From an uncultured Pedosphaera sp. (GTDB lineage: Bacteria > Verrucomicrobiota > Verrucomicrobiia > Limisphaerales > Pedosphaeraceae): a stretch of DNA of 47,632 nucleotides. A program made the translations under genes and the position numbers. Of the stretch, positions 30,936 through 38,705 are shown one piece after another (within the stretch, counting starts at the first letter, position 1; each line of letters starts with the position of its first letter). The stretch covers positions 1-47,632 of the forward strand of contig CAIYZC010000464.1 of the NCBI GenBank assembly GCA_903930565.1, read 5' to 3'. The notes below the pieces were generated by a model that searched no databases, was not told the origin of the DNA, and saw nothing but the letters and a program-made list of their open reading frames with translations.

Positions 30936-31909
30936 AAAACTCCTTGGAAACCCTGCTCGGCATGTTCATCGCCCTCGCGATGATCGCCGCCTTTTTCATT
31001 CTTGAAATCATCGGCGGGCTCAACGTCTTCAAATCCGCCATCCACGTCAAAGCCGCCTTCGCCAATATCCAGGAGCTCAAGGTGGGCGATCCCGTGAAAA
31101 TCTCCGGCGTTCAGGTCGGCCAGGTGGAGCATGTGGGCCTCGACCCCGAGAACGGCAAAGTCGAGCTGACCCTGCGTCTGGACAAGGATGCCCCAGTCCA
31201 CACCGACAGCATCGCCACCGTGAAATACGCCGGCTTGCTGGGGGCCAATTATGTGGCCCTCTCCTTCGGCAAGCCCACCTCCCCGAAGGCGGACAACGCC
31301 ACCCACCTGCTCACCCAGGAGCAACCGGACCTCAGCGCGCTCATGGCCAAGCTCGACGAGGCCGCGACCGGCGTCCAAACCATCACACGGAGCTTCAGCG
31401 GCGAAAAAATCGACAACCTCCTGGGCCCGTTCACCGATTTCATGAGGGTGAACAACCCCAAGATCACCGCCATCATTGCCAATGTGAACGGCATCACCAC
31501 CGAGATCGCCCAGGGCAAGGGCACGGTCGGCCGCCTGATTCGTGACGACACGCTCTATACTTCCGCCCTCGGCGCTGTCACCAACCTCCAGGACACCTCG
31601 CTGGAAATCAAACACACCGTCGCCCAAGCCCGCGGCATTGTGGACCAGGTCAACTCGGGGCAGGGCACCGTCGGCAAGCTCATCAAGGATGACGCCCTCT
31701 ACAAGGAAACCACCTCCGGCATGACGAACCTCCGGGAAATCCTGCAAAAGGTGAACCAAGGCCAGGGCAGCGTGGGCAAGCTGCTCAACGACCAGGAATT
31801 CTACAACAACGCCAAGCTCTCCCTCCAAAAGCTGGACAAGGCGACCGAGAGCCTCGAAGACACCGGCCCGCTGAGCATCCTGGGGTCGGTGATGAACAGT
31901 TTGCTGTAA
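30932..31909 (+). CDS. mlaD: MlaD/MCE domain protein
   Basis: 'ETLLGMFIALAMIAAFFILEIIGG', 'VKAAFANIQELKVGDPVKISGVQVGQVEHVGLDP'; ATGA overlap with mlaF; C-terminal G-x-G-T-V-G-K-L repeats. Confidence 0.93.
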   Translation: MKNSLETLLGMFIALAMIAAFFILEIIGGLNVFKSAIHVKAAFANIQELKVGDPVKISGVQVGQVEHVGLDPENGKVELTLRLDKDAPVHTDSIATVKYAGLLGANYVALSFGKPTSPKADNATHLLTQEQPDLSALMAKLDEAATGVQTITRSFSGEKIDNLLGPFTDFMRVNNPKITAIIANVNGITTEIAQGKGTVGRLIRDDTLYTSALGAVTNLQDTSLEIKHTVAQARGIVDQVNSGQGTVGKLIKDDALYKETTSGMTNLREILQKVNQGQGSVGKLLNDQEFYNNAKLSLQKLDKATESLEDTGPLSILGSVMNSLL

Positions 31910-31940
31910 ACCGAACGACGATCTCCGCTCCACCACGCGT

Positions 31941-33257
31941 ATGAACCGTCGCACTTTTCTCCAAAACGCGGCCGCGGCAGGCCTCGCGCTCCAAGCCCCT
32001 TATATCCTGGCGCAGGGCGCCCCCAACCGCAAATGGCGCACCGCGTTGATCGGTTCGGGTTGGTGGGGCAAAAACCTGCTCCACGAGGGGCTCAAGTCGG
32101 GCCGCTGCCAGGCCGTGGCCTTGTGCGATGTGGATCCGACCACGCTCGAGATCGCGGGGGACCAAATCACGGATTTGAGCGGCGACCAGCCCAAGCTGTA
32201 TTCCGATTACCGCGAGCTGCTGGCCAAGGAAAAGCCCGAGATCGTCATCATCGCCACCCCGGACCATTGGCACGCGTTGCAAACCATCGCCGCCCTCCAG
32301 GCGGGCGCGCATGTGTTCGTGGAAAAACCGACCGGGCACACCATCAATGAGAGCCGCGCCATCGTGGCCGCCGCGCGCGCCACCGACCGCGTGGTCCAGG
32401 CGGGCCTGCACCGCCGCATCGGGCCGCACCATGTCAGCGCGATGAAGTTCCTCCGTTCCGGCGCCGTCGGCGACGTCGGCATGGTCCGGCTCTTCGCCCA
32501 CGGCGGCGGCGGCCATGAAACTCCCACCGCCAACAGCGCCCCGCCCAAGGGCATGAACTGGGACCTCTGGTGCGGCCCGGCTCCGCTCCGCCCCTTCAAC
32601 CGCAAGCTGCATCCCGGCGGTTGGCGGAATTTCCTCGATTACGCCAACGGCACCTTGGGGGATTGGGGCGTGCATTGGCTCGACCAAGTCCTCTGGTGGT
32701 CCGGCGAAGCCGGTCCGAAACGGGTCTTCTGCAGCGGCGCCCGCCCCGTCGCCGGCCCCGCCGTCCTCAACGAAAAGGAGCAAACCACCGACACGCCCGA
32801 CCATCAGGCCGCGGTCTTTGAGTTTGAGAATTTCACCTGCACTTGGGAGCACCGCCGCTTCGCCGGCAACGAGGCTGAGAAACACAAGATCGGCGCTTAT
32901 TTTTACGGCACCAAAGGCACCCTGCACATCGGCTGGCGGGATGGTTGGACCTTTTATCCCGCCTCCAACCGGGACCAGAAAGTGCACGAAGATTCCCAAT
33001 TGCAGGAGCCGGACGGGCACAACCTCCAGCTCCTCTGGGCCGACTTCCTCACCGCCATTGCGGAAAAGAAAACGCCGGTCGCGAACATCGAAGTGGCCCA
33101 CCGGGCCACCGTGTTGCCGCTCTTGGGGATGATCTCCTGGCGCCTCGGTCGGAGTGTGGCTTGGGATGCCACCAAGGAACAATTCCTGAACGATCCCCAA
33201 GCGACCGCGCTGATGAGCCGCCCCTACCGGGCACCTTGGGAATACCCGAAAATCTGA
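31941..33257 (+). CDS. Gfo/Idh/MocA family oxidoreductase with signal
   Basis: 'MNRRTFLQNAAAAGLALQAPYILAQ', 'WRTALIGSGWWGKNLLHEGLKSGRCQAVALCDVD', 'IIATPDHWHALQTIAALQAGAHVFVEKPTGHTINESRAIV'. Confidence 0.93.
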   Translation: MNRRTFLQNAAAAGLALQAPYILAQGAPNRKWRTALIGSGWWGKNLLHEGLKSGRCQAVALCDVDPTTLEIAGDQITDLSGDQPKLYSDYRELLAKEKPEIVIIATPDHWHALQTIAALQAGAHVFVEKPTGHTINESRAIVAAARATDRVVQAGLHRRIGPHHVSAMKFLRSGAVGDVGMVRLFAHGGGGHETPTANSAPPKGMNWDLWCGPAPLRPFNRKLHPGGWRNFLDYANGTLGDWGVHWLDQVLWWSGEAGPKRVFCSGARPVAGPAVLNEKEQTTDTPDHQAAVFEFENFTCTWEHRRFAGNEAEKHKIGAYFYGTKGTLHIGWRDGWTFYPASNRDQKVHEDSQLQEPDGHNLQLLWADFLTAIAEKKTPVANIEVAHRATVLPLLGMISWRLGRSVAWDATKEQFLNDPQATALMSRPYRAPWEYPKI

Positions 33258-33347
33258 GGCCCGACGCCAGCCTCTCCGATCCCTGGGGAATCACGCCTTC
33301 CAGCCCAAGTTTGCGCGGCTTCGCGTGCCGCCCCGGTCGACACCGCC

Positions 33348-33800
33348 TCAATCCACGCCGATCGCCAGCACCTTCAAACCCACCACCCGGTCGGTTCCGA
33401 TGTCCCGCGCCGCGTTGTCCCAGCCCGACCCATATTCCGCCGGGGCGAATGGGTTGATCAATTGCCAGGGACTCTTTGTTTTCACCACCTGCACGGCGAT
33501 GCCGCTGTAGGTTTTTGTCCGCCCCTTGATTTCGTTGGGTTTGCCCGGCTTGGCGAGCGTGGGGCCGGACCGGGAGGAGGGGCCGGTGGGGCCTTGAAAA
33601 CTGGGGGCCAAAAATCCGCCCGCTTCAGTGACCACGGAGACCGTGGGCGCGCTGACGACTGGTGCCGGGGTGGCGGTGGCGGCAGGGCTGGCGACCACGA
33701 CGGGCGCGTTGGTGGACGCCGCCGTTTTCGGTGTTTGGGCGGAGGCACCGGAGGCTAGGCAGCCGACTGAAAAAGCCATCAAGAGGGCGAGGCGCTTCAT
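33348..33800 (-). CDS. Secreted hypothetical protein with C-terminal 'QLINPFAPxxYG' motif
   Basis: 150 aa; signal peptide MKRLALLMAFSVGCLASGASA, Ala/Pro/Thr linker, conserved-looking tail 'VQVVKTKSPWQLINPFAPAEYGSGWDNAARD...VGLKVLAIGVD'. Confidence 0.7.
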   Translation of the reverse strand: MKRLALLMAFSVGCLASGASAQTPKTAASTNAPVVVASPAATATPAPVVSAPTVSVVTEAGGFLAPSFQGPTGPSSRSGPTLAKPGKPNEIKGRTKTYSGIAVQVVKTKSPWQLINPFAPAEYGSGWDNAARDIGTDRVVGLKVLAIGVD

Positions 33801-33939
33801 ATTATTTCCCGTTCTTTGTCACGCTGGAAGCTTCGCCGCGCCGGGGGCGGAAGTCAAGCTTGGACGGCCTTGACCGGGGCCCAAAGCATACGGTATTTTC
33901 CCCGCACGGACCCGCCGTCATCCCCAATCCTATCCAACC

Positions 33940-34374
33940 ATGACTACATTCAACACCTCCCGGGAAATCCCGGCCGCCCCGGACCTGGTTTTTGCCGCGA
34001 TCCGCAATCCCCAACGGCTGGCGCGGTGGTGGGGGCCGGCCGGATTCACCAATACGATCACGGGGTTTGACTTCACGCCGGGCGGGCGTTGGTCCTTGAC
34101 CATGCACGGCCCGAATGGCGCCAACTATCCCAACGAGCTCGTGTTTGCCGTGATAGATGCGCCGGGTCGGGTGGCGGTGCAACACGTCTCGGAGCCCAAG
34201 TTTTTGCTGACCATCACGCTGGCGGCGACCGCGGCGGGCACGCTGGTGTCCTGGGCGCAGACTTTTGAGAGTGCGGAAGTTGCCGCCCGCCTGGAACCCA
34301 TCGTCGTTCCCGCGAACGACCAAAACCTGGAACGTCTGGCGGCGGAGGTTTTGCAACCACCCAGCGTCGGGTAA
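33940..34374 (+). CDS. SRPBCC / AHSA1-like domain protein
   Basis: 'TTFNTSREIPAAPDLVFAAIRNPQRLARWWGPAGFTNTITGFDFTPGGRWSLTMHGPNGANYPNE' typical AHSA1. Confidence 0.92.
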   Translation: MTTFNTSREIPAAPDLVFAAIRNPQRLARWWGPAGFTNTITGFDFTPGGRWSLTMHGPNGANYPNELVFAVIDAPGRVAVQHVSEPKFLLTITLAATAAGTLVSWAQTFESAEVAARLEPIVVPANDQNLERLAAEVLQPPSVG

Positions 34375-34411
34375 TCGGTGGGGCTCGCGGCGGATTCGCC
34401 GGGCCCGCCCC

Positions 34412-35749
34412 TCATCCCGGCTTCCGGAACACCACAATGCGGTTGGTGTTCGTGCCCTTGTCGTTGTTGTCCACCCCCCAGCAATTGGCCGTCTTGGTGA
34501 ACTCCTGGGCGTTGATGAGCACGAAACGCGGCTCCAACCCGGCGGCCAAGCCGCACGGCAGCACACTCTCCTCCAAGCGGATGGAGCCTTGAGCGACTTC
34601 CCCCACCTCGAAAGCCACATGCCCGCCCGGCCGCAGCACGCGGTGCAACTCCGCCATCACGGCGGTCATCTCCGCCGCCCATTCCTCCAATTTTCGGGCC
34701 ATGGTTATTTTCACGGTTTTGGCGTCGATGCCCAAAAACCAGCACCGTAACCAATTGTCTCCGGCGTAATCCACCACCGCCATGAACGGTGGCGAGGTCA
34801 CCACCAGCGCCACGGAACCGTCCGGCAACTCCGGCGTCGCCGCGGAGCGACTCGTCACCAACCGCGCCTGCGGGGCAACCTTGGCCAGGGTTGCCCGCAC
34901 GTGGGCGTCGCAATCCCCCAGCAGATTCTTTGACTTCTTGAGAAGGATTGGGCGCACGTCCCGGTTCGGCGGCGTTTGATTGCGTTTGGCGTTGATCTTC
35001 CGCTGCGCCACCACCGAGGTCGCCTGATTGGGCGGCAGGGTGTAAACCGAGAAAAACCCCGGGGAATGCCCCGTCAGGCGGTTCAGCGCGACGAGGCAGA
35101 GCCATTCATCCACCTGGTCCAAAGCGCCTTGGGCGCGCCGGGTGATGAAGTAATGCTTGAGCGATGAAATTTGGCGCAGGGTGGCCGGGTGGAAAAACAC
35201 CTGCAAATCCTCCGGCTCGTCGGCGGGATCGTCCAAATTAATCTCCGCCAAGCGCCGCTTCACTTGTTCCAACGTGGGCGGGTTCAGCCGGCCGCGCACC
35301 AACACTTGGCTGAGCGGATTGATATCGCAACCAAACGGTATCCGCCCCATGAGCGCCGCTTCGATCAAAGTCGTGCCCCGTCCCATGAACGGGTCGTAAA
35401 CCACCTCCCCGGGTCGGGTCAGGCGCTCGATAAAAAAGCGCGGCAGTTGCGGTTTGAAACAAGCCCGGTAGGAGATTTCCTGGAGCGAACTCGCGGCCCG
35501 TTGCTTCGCGGTCCAGAACTCGTTGACGTAGCCCTTGGTTTCCACCTTTTCACCCAACTTCCGATGGGGAATGGCAATGACCTGGGTGGCGGTTCCGAAC
35601 TCGTTGAATTCCGCCACCTCGGTTTCAAACGCCACGGGCGCTTTCACCGCCGCCGCTGGCGCCGGTTTGGGCGGCATGGCGCTGGGCGGCCCGTCAAACA
35701 GGGGCAATACGTCCGCACTTTCGGTTCGCTTTCGCTTTGCAATCGGCAC
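34412..35749 (-). CDS. Orphan DNA methyltransferase (predicted amino-methyltransferase, N4-cytosine or N6-adenine)
   Basis: 'VVYDPFMGRGTTLIEAALMGRIPFGCDINP' (SAM motif) and 'VALVVTSPPFMAVVDYAGDNWLRCWFLGID' (catalytic SPPF). Start uncertain: GTG 35749 or ATG 35677; the 36166 start overlaps DUF309. Confidence 0.9.
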   Translation of the reverse strand: MPIAKRKRTESADVLPLFDGPPSAMPPKPAPAAAVKAPVAFETEVAEFNEFGTATQVIAIPHRKLGEKVETKGYVNEFWTAKQRAASSLQEISYRACFKPQLPRFFIERLTRPGEVVYDPFMGRGTTLIEAALMGRIPFGCDINPLSQVLVRGRLNPPTLEQVKRRLAEINLDDPADEPEDLQVFFHPATLRQISSLKHYFITRRAQGALDQVDEWLCLVALNRLTGHSPGFFSVYTLPPNQATSVVAQRKINAKRNQTPPNRDVRPILLKKSKNLLGDCDAHVRATLAKVAPQARLVTSRSAATPELPDGSVALVVTSPPFMAVVDYAGDNWLRCWFLGIDAKTVKITMARKLEEWAAEMTAVMAELHRVLRPGGHVAFEVGEVAQGSIRLEESVLPCGLAAGLEPRFVLINAQEFTKTANCWGVDNNDKGTNTNRIVVFRKPG

Positions 35750-35856
35750 TCCCCTAAGAAACGTGGATGCGGCGGCCGTGCAAGCAAATAAGCAACCGGC
35801 GGGAGAGGGCCTTGCCGTTCCACGAACGGGCGGGCGAAAGGAAGTCTGGAGCTCCC

Positions 35857-36303
35857 TTACGCCACCCCGGCCGAGGTAGGCGGAGCCACCGGCGTCTTCA
35901 GCCGGGGGGCGCTGTCGGGGGTGAGCGGGTTGACGGAGTAGTCGGATTGGATCAAGCGGCCGAGCCACTCGGTGATCAGGGCGTGGACGGGGAGCAGGTC
36001 GAAGTGTTCGTGGCGGGCGGGGTATTTTTGCAGGTTGGTTTGGGCGAGCAAAAACAACGCTCCCGCGGGGCGGAGGCGGTTCTTTTGAAGATGCACGAAG
36101 GCGCCCGCCAGTTGGATCAAACCCTTGTAATAGGCGTAGTTGGGGCTCTGTCGGTCGGCCAGCCAAAGTTCCTCCAACACGTCGTGGGCCTCGTAGAAGA
36201 GGCCCTGGTTGAAGCAGGCGAAATAGCCCAAGTAATGGGCGTCGAGCGCCGCCCCCTGGCAGCCGGTGATGAGGGCCGCAATGTGGGCGCTCTTTTTGCT
36301 CAT
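35857..36303 (-). CDS. DUF309 domain-containing protein
   Basis: 'YFACFNQGLFYEAHDVLEELWLADRQSPNYAYYKGLIQLAGAFVHLQKNRLRPAGALFLLAQTNLQKY'. Confidence 0.9.
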   Translation of the reverse strand: MSKKSAHIAALITGCQGAALDAHYLGYFACFNQGLFYEAHDVLEELWLADRQSPNYAYYKGLIQLAGAFVHLQKNRLRPAGALFLLAQTNLQKYPARHEHFDLLPVHALITEWLGRLIQSDYSVNPLTPDSAPRLKTPVAPPTSAGVA

Positions 36304-36338
36304 GTCAGTGCCGGGGGGCGGCCGTGGGCGCGGAACGA

Positions 36339-36893
36339 TTATTTGCCCTTGAGACCGCTTTCCACCATCTTGCGGAACTCGGGTTGGGCGGACTTGGCCA
36401 GGGCCTTGGGGGCGGTGAGGCGGATGAAGATGTTGCCCTCACTGGTTTCGACGATCGCGCCGAGGAGACCGAAATTGGGCACCGGTGCGGGGGCGGAGCC
36501 GGGCATGGAGGTGTCGTAGGTGCCTTCGGCCTGCACGTAGGTGACCTTGGATTTGCCCACGGTCAGGGATTCGGTCTTGGCGTTGATCTTTTCGCGGGGT
36601 TCCGTGAATTTGCCGAGCCAGCGGTCCACATTCGCCGCGACGCTGCCCGCTTCCCCGGCGGGAAACAGGAAAAACACCACATCGCCGGATTCCTTGCCGG
36701 CGGCGTCTTTAATGCGGTATTGGGCCTTGCGCATGGCGGAGGCCGTGGGCGCGGTTTCCCACGCTGCGGGTACGGTGAACGAAATGCCGGCGACTTCCAG
36801 CTTGGCGGCGGTTTGGGCGTGGAGCCGGGCGTCGCCCACGCAGGCAAGCGCGGCGCAGAGCAGACTCAAACGGAGGAAGGAGGTGAGTTTCAT
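36339..36893 (-). CDS. Secreted hypothetical protein
   Basis: 184 aa; signal peptide MKLTSFLRLSLLCAALACVGDARLHA; 'LEVAGISFTVPAAWETAPTASAMRKAQYRI...GDVVFFLFPAGEAGSVAANVDRWLGKF'. Confidence 0.8.
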   Translation of the reverse strand: MKLTSFLRLSLLCAALACVGDARLHAQTAAKLEVAGISFTVPAAWETAPTASAMRKAQYRIKDAAGKESGDVVFFLFPAGEAGSVAANVDRWLGKFTEPREKINAKTESLTVGKSKVTYVQAEGTYDTSMPGSAPAPVPNFGLLGAIVETSEGNIFIRLTAPKALAKSAQPEFRKMVESGLKGK

Positions 36894-37158
36894 AATTGAT
36901 TCTTTCGTGCCCTCACTTCACCAAGCCGCGCCGCGAAACGCAAGCCGCAAAAGGGCGCCGCAAGCGGCGGCTGGCGTCTTCAGAGGTGGAGAAACCCGTT
37001 CGGGGGACGCGGTCCCGGCGGTCGATAGCCCCCCGCAAGGTGGGCTGGTGGCCTTGACCGTCAGCAGAAAGCGATCTTAACCCTATTTTTCGGGCATCAG
37101 GTCACTTGCATTCATTGGCGCTGGGCTGGGGAAAACCGGCGGGTGGGACTTGGTCGCC

Positions 37159-37821
37159 TCAATTCAAGTGCGCGAGCCGGGCGAGGGCGGTCAGAATGGC
37201 CAGCGTGTCGCGCCACCACCAAATGAAGGCTTCGGCCACTGCCGTGCGGCCGGCCAGCAAGGGGATGGCGAGGAGGAGCCCGGCGCCGTTCCCGAGGAAA
37301 ATGATGACCGCCGAAAAGAACCATCCGTGTTGGGTGATGTCCGACTGGCGGGATTGGAGCACGTAGGCGGTGAGGGTGACGTGGAAAGCGTACGCCGCAC
37401 CCAGCAGGACATGGAAGACCGCCAGGTATGCCGACCAATCCCACCGCCAATCACCAACGAGATAAACCAAGACGACCCCGACCGCGTACAGTGGGAAGAA
37501 ATAGGGCGCCAGCGAGATCAGAAAGTTGTTCTTGCTCACCACGACGTGGCCGCCGCGCGCGGTGACTTTGAATTGGTGAACTTCGCCACCGAACAGCCAC
37601 GTCCAAAGGGCGTGCGTCAGTTCATGGCCGAAGACATACACCCACATGGGTTTGGGAAGCAGCCAGTAAATCACCCCCCAGGCGGCGGCCCCGGCGCCCA
37701 AAGCCACCCAGACCGTGTCGGCCGTGGAACTGGAGCGCAACACCCGCCCGAGGCTGCCCGCCAAGCCGACGCAAGCCGGAAGGAGGAGGACGGCGAGGAT
37801 GGTTTTAAACCACTTGGGCAT
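37159..37821 (-). CDS. Integral membrane protein with HELTH motif (M50-like putative metalloprotease)
   Basis: 220 aa, multiple TM segments; 'MWVYVFGHELTHALWTWLFGGEVHQFKVTARGGHVVVSKNNFLISLAPYFFPLYAVGVVLVYL'. Confidence 0.7.
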   Translation of the reverse strand: MPKWFKTILAVLLLPACVGLAGSLGRVLRSSSTADTVWVALGAGAAAWGVIYWLLPKPMWVYVFGHELTHALWTWLFGGEVHQFKVTARGGHVVVSKNNFLISLAPYFFPLYAVGVVLVYLVGDWRWDWSAYLAVFHVLLGAAYAFHVTLTAYVLQSRQSDITQHGWFFSAVIIFLGNGAGLLLAIPLLAGRTAVAEAFIWWWRDTLAILTALARLAHLN

Positions 37822-37854
37822 GGCGCGGGGCAGCGCCCGGGGCGGGGTGGGGGA

Positions 37855-38475
37855 CTAAACCGCGGTCGGCCGCTTCATGTGGCGGTGGACAAAGAAATAG
37901 TAGATTCCCCCCAAAATGACCATGGCCCCGGCCACCCACAAGGTGACCCGGCGCAACTCGCCGCGCATCAACTGCTCGTCCTGGCCCATCTTGATGCCCA
38001 CCCAGCACAGCACCCCGCTCCAGATGGCGGAGCCCAAAAGGGTGAAGATGGAGAACATCCGGAAATCCATGCGAACAATGCCGGCGGGAATCCCGATCAA
38101 GTGGCGCACCACGGGGAGGAGACGGGAGATGAAAATGCCCATGGAGCCATATTCCGCGGCCCAGCGCTCGGCCCCGGCGATTTTGGCCGGAGGCAGCAGC
38201 ACGTAGGAGCCATAGCGCTCCAACAAGCGGCGGCCGCCCAAGCGCGCCGCCCAATACATGATGGCCGCGCCCAACCAGGAGCCGATCGTCCCGGCGATCA
38301 CGATGCCCGTGACACTGAATTTGCCGGAGGCGGCAGCCGGTGGAATCACAAACTCGCTGGGCAGCGGCACGATGGAGCTCTCCGCCGCCATCAGCAGGGC
38401 GATCAGGGCATAGCCCCCCGTGTCCAGGGCCTTCATGTACCATTGGAAGAGCGGTTCGAACAAATGTCGCAGCAT
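37855..38475 (-). CDS. DedA family membrane protein
   Basis: 'YALIALLMAAESSIVPLPSEFVIPPAAA', 'IVIAGTIGSWLGAAIMYWAARLGGRRLLERYG', 'FISRLLPVVRHLIGIPAGIVRMDFRMF'. Confidence 0.93.
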   Translation of the reverse strand: MLRHLFEPLFQWYMKALDTGGYALIALLMAAESSIVPLPSEFVIPPAAASGKFSVTGIVIAGTIGSWLGAAIMYWAARLGGRRLLERYGSYVLLPPAKIAGAERWAAEYGSMGIFISRLLPVVRHLIGIPAGIVRMDFRMFSIFTLLGSAIWSGVLCWVGIKMGQDEQLMRGELRRVTLWVAGAMVILGGIYYFFVHRHMKRPTAV

Positions 38476-38550
38476 GGCCAGTGCTTAACGTGAAACCACC
38501 CCGCGAAGCAAGCCGGCAAACCGCTCTGGTGACCTGCCGGCCGCTCTTTT

Positions 38551-38617
38551 GAGATACGTGGTGAGACAAACTATGGTCTGACCCAATCAGGGGCTCAAAC
38601 CATAGTTTGTCCATCTC
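38551..38617. repeat. Long imperfect palindrome between divergent dedA and kdsD
   Basis: Perfect 13-bp arms GACAAACTATGGT (38565-38577) / ACCATAGTTTGTC (38599-38611), flanked by GAGAT (38551) and ATCTC. Confidence 0.75.
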
Positions 38618-38705
38618 AAATCGTCTCGCGGTGGCTCCGCCACGCGGCGAGCCATCCGAGCGATCCGCATTGAAACCGCCGCGCGGGGATGGCAGATTGC
38701 GGGGG

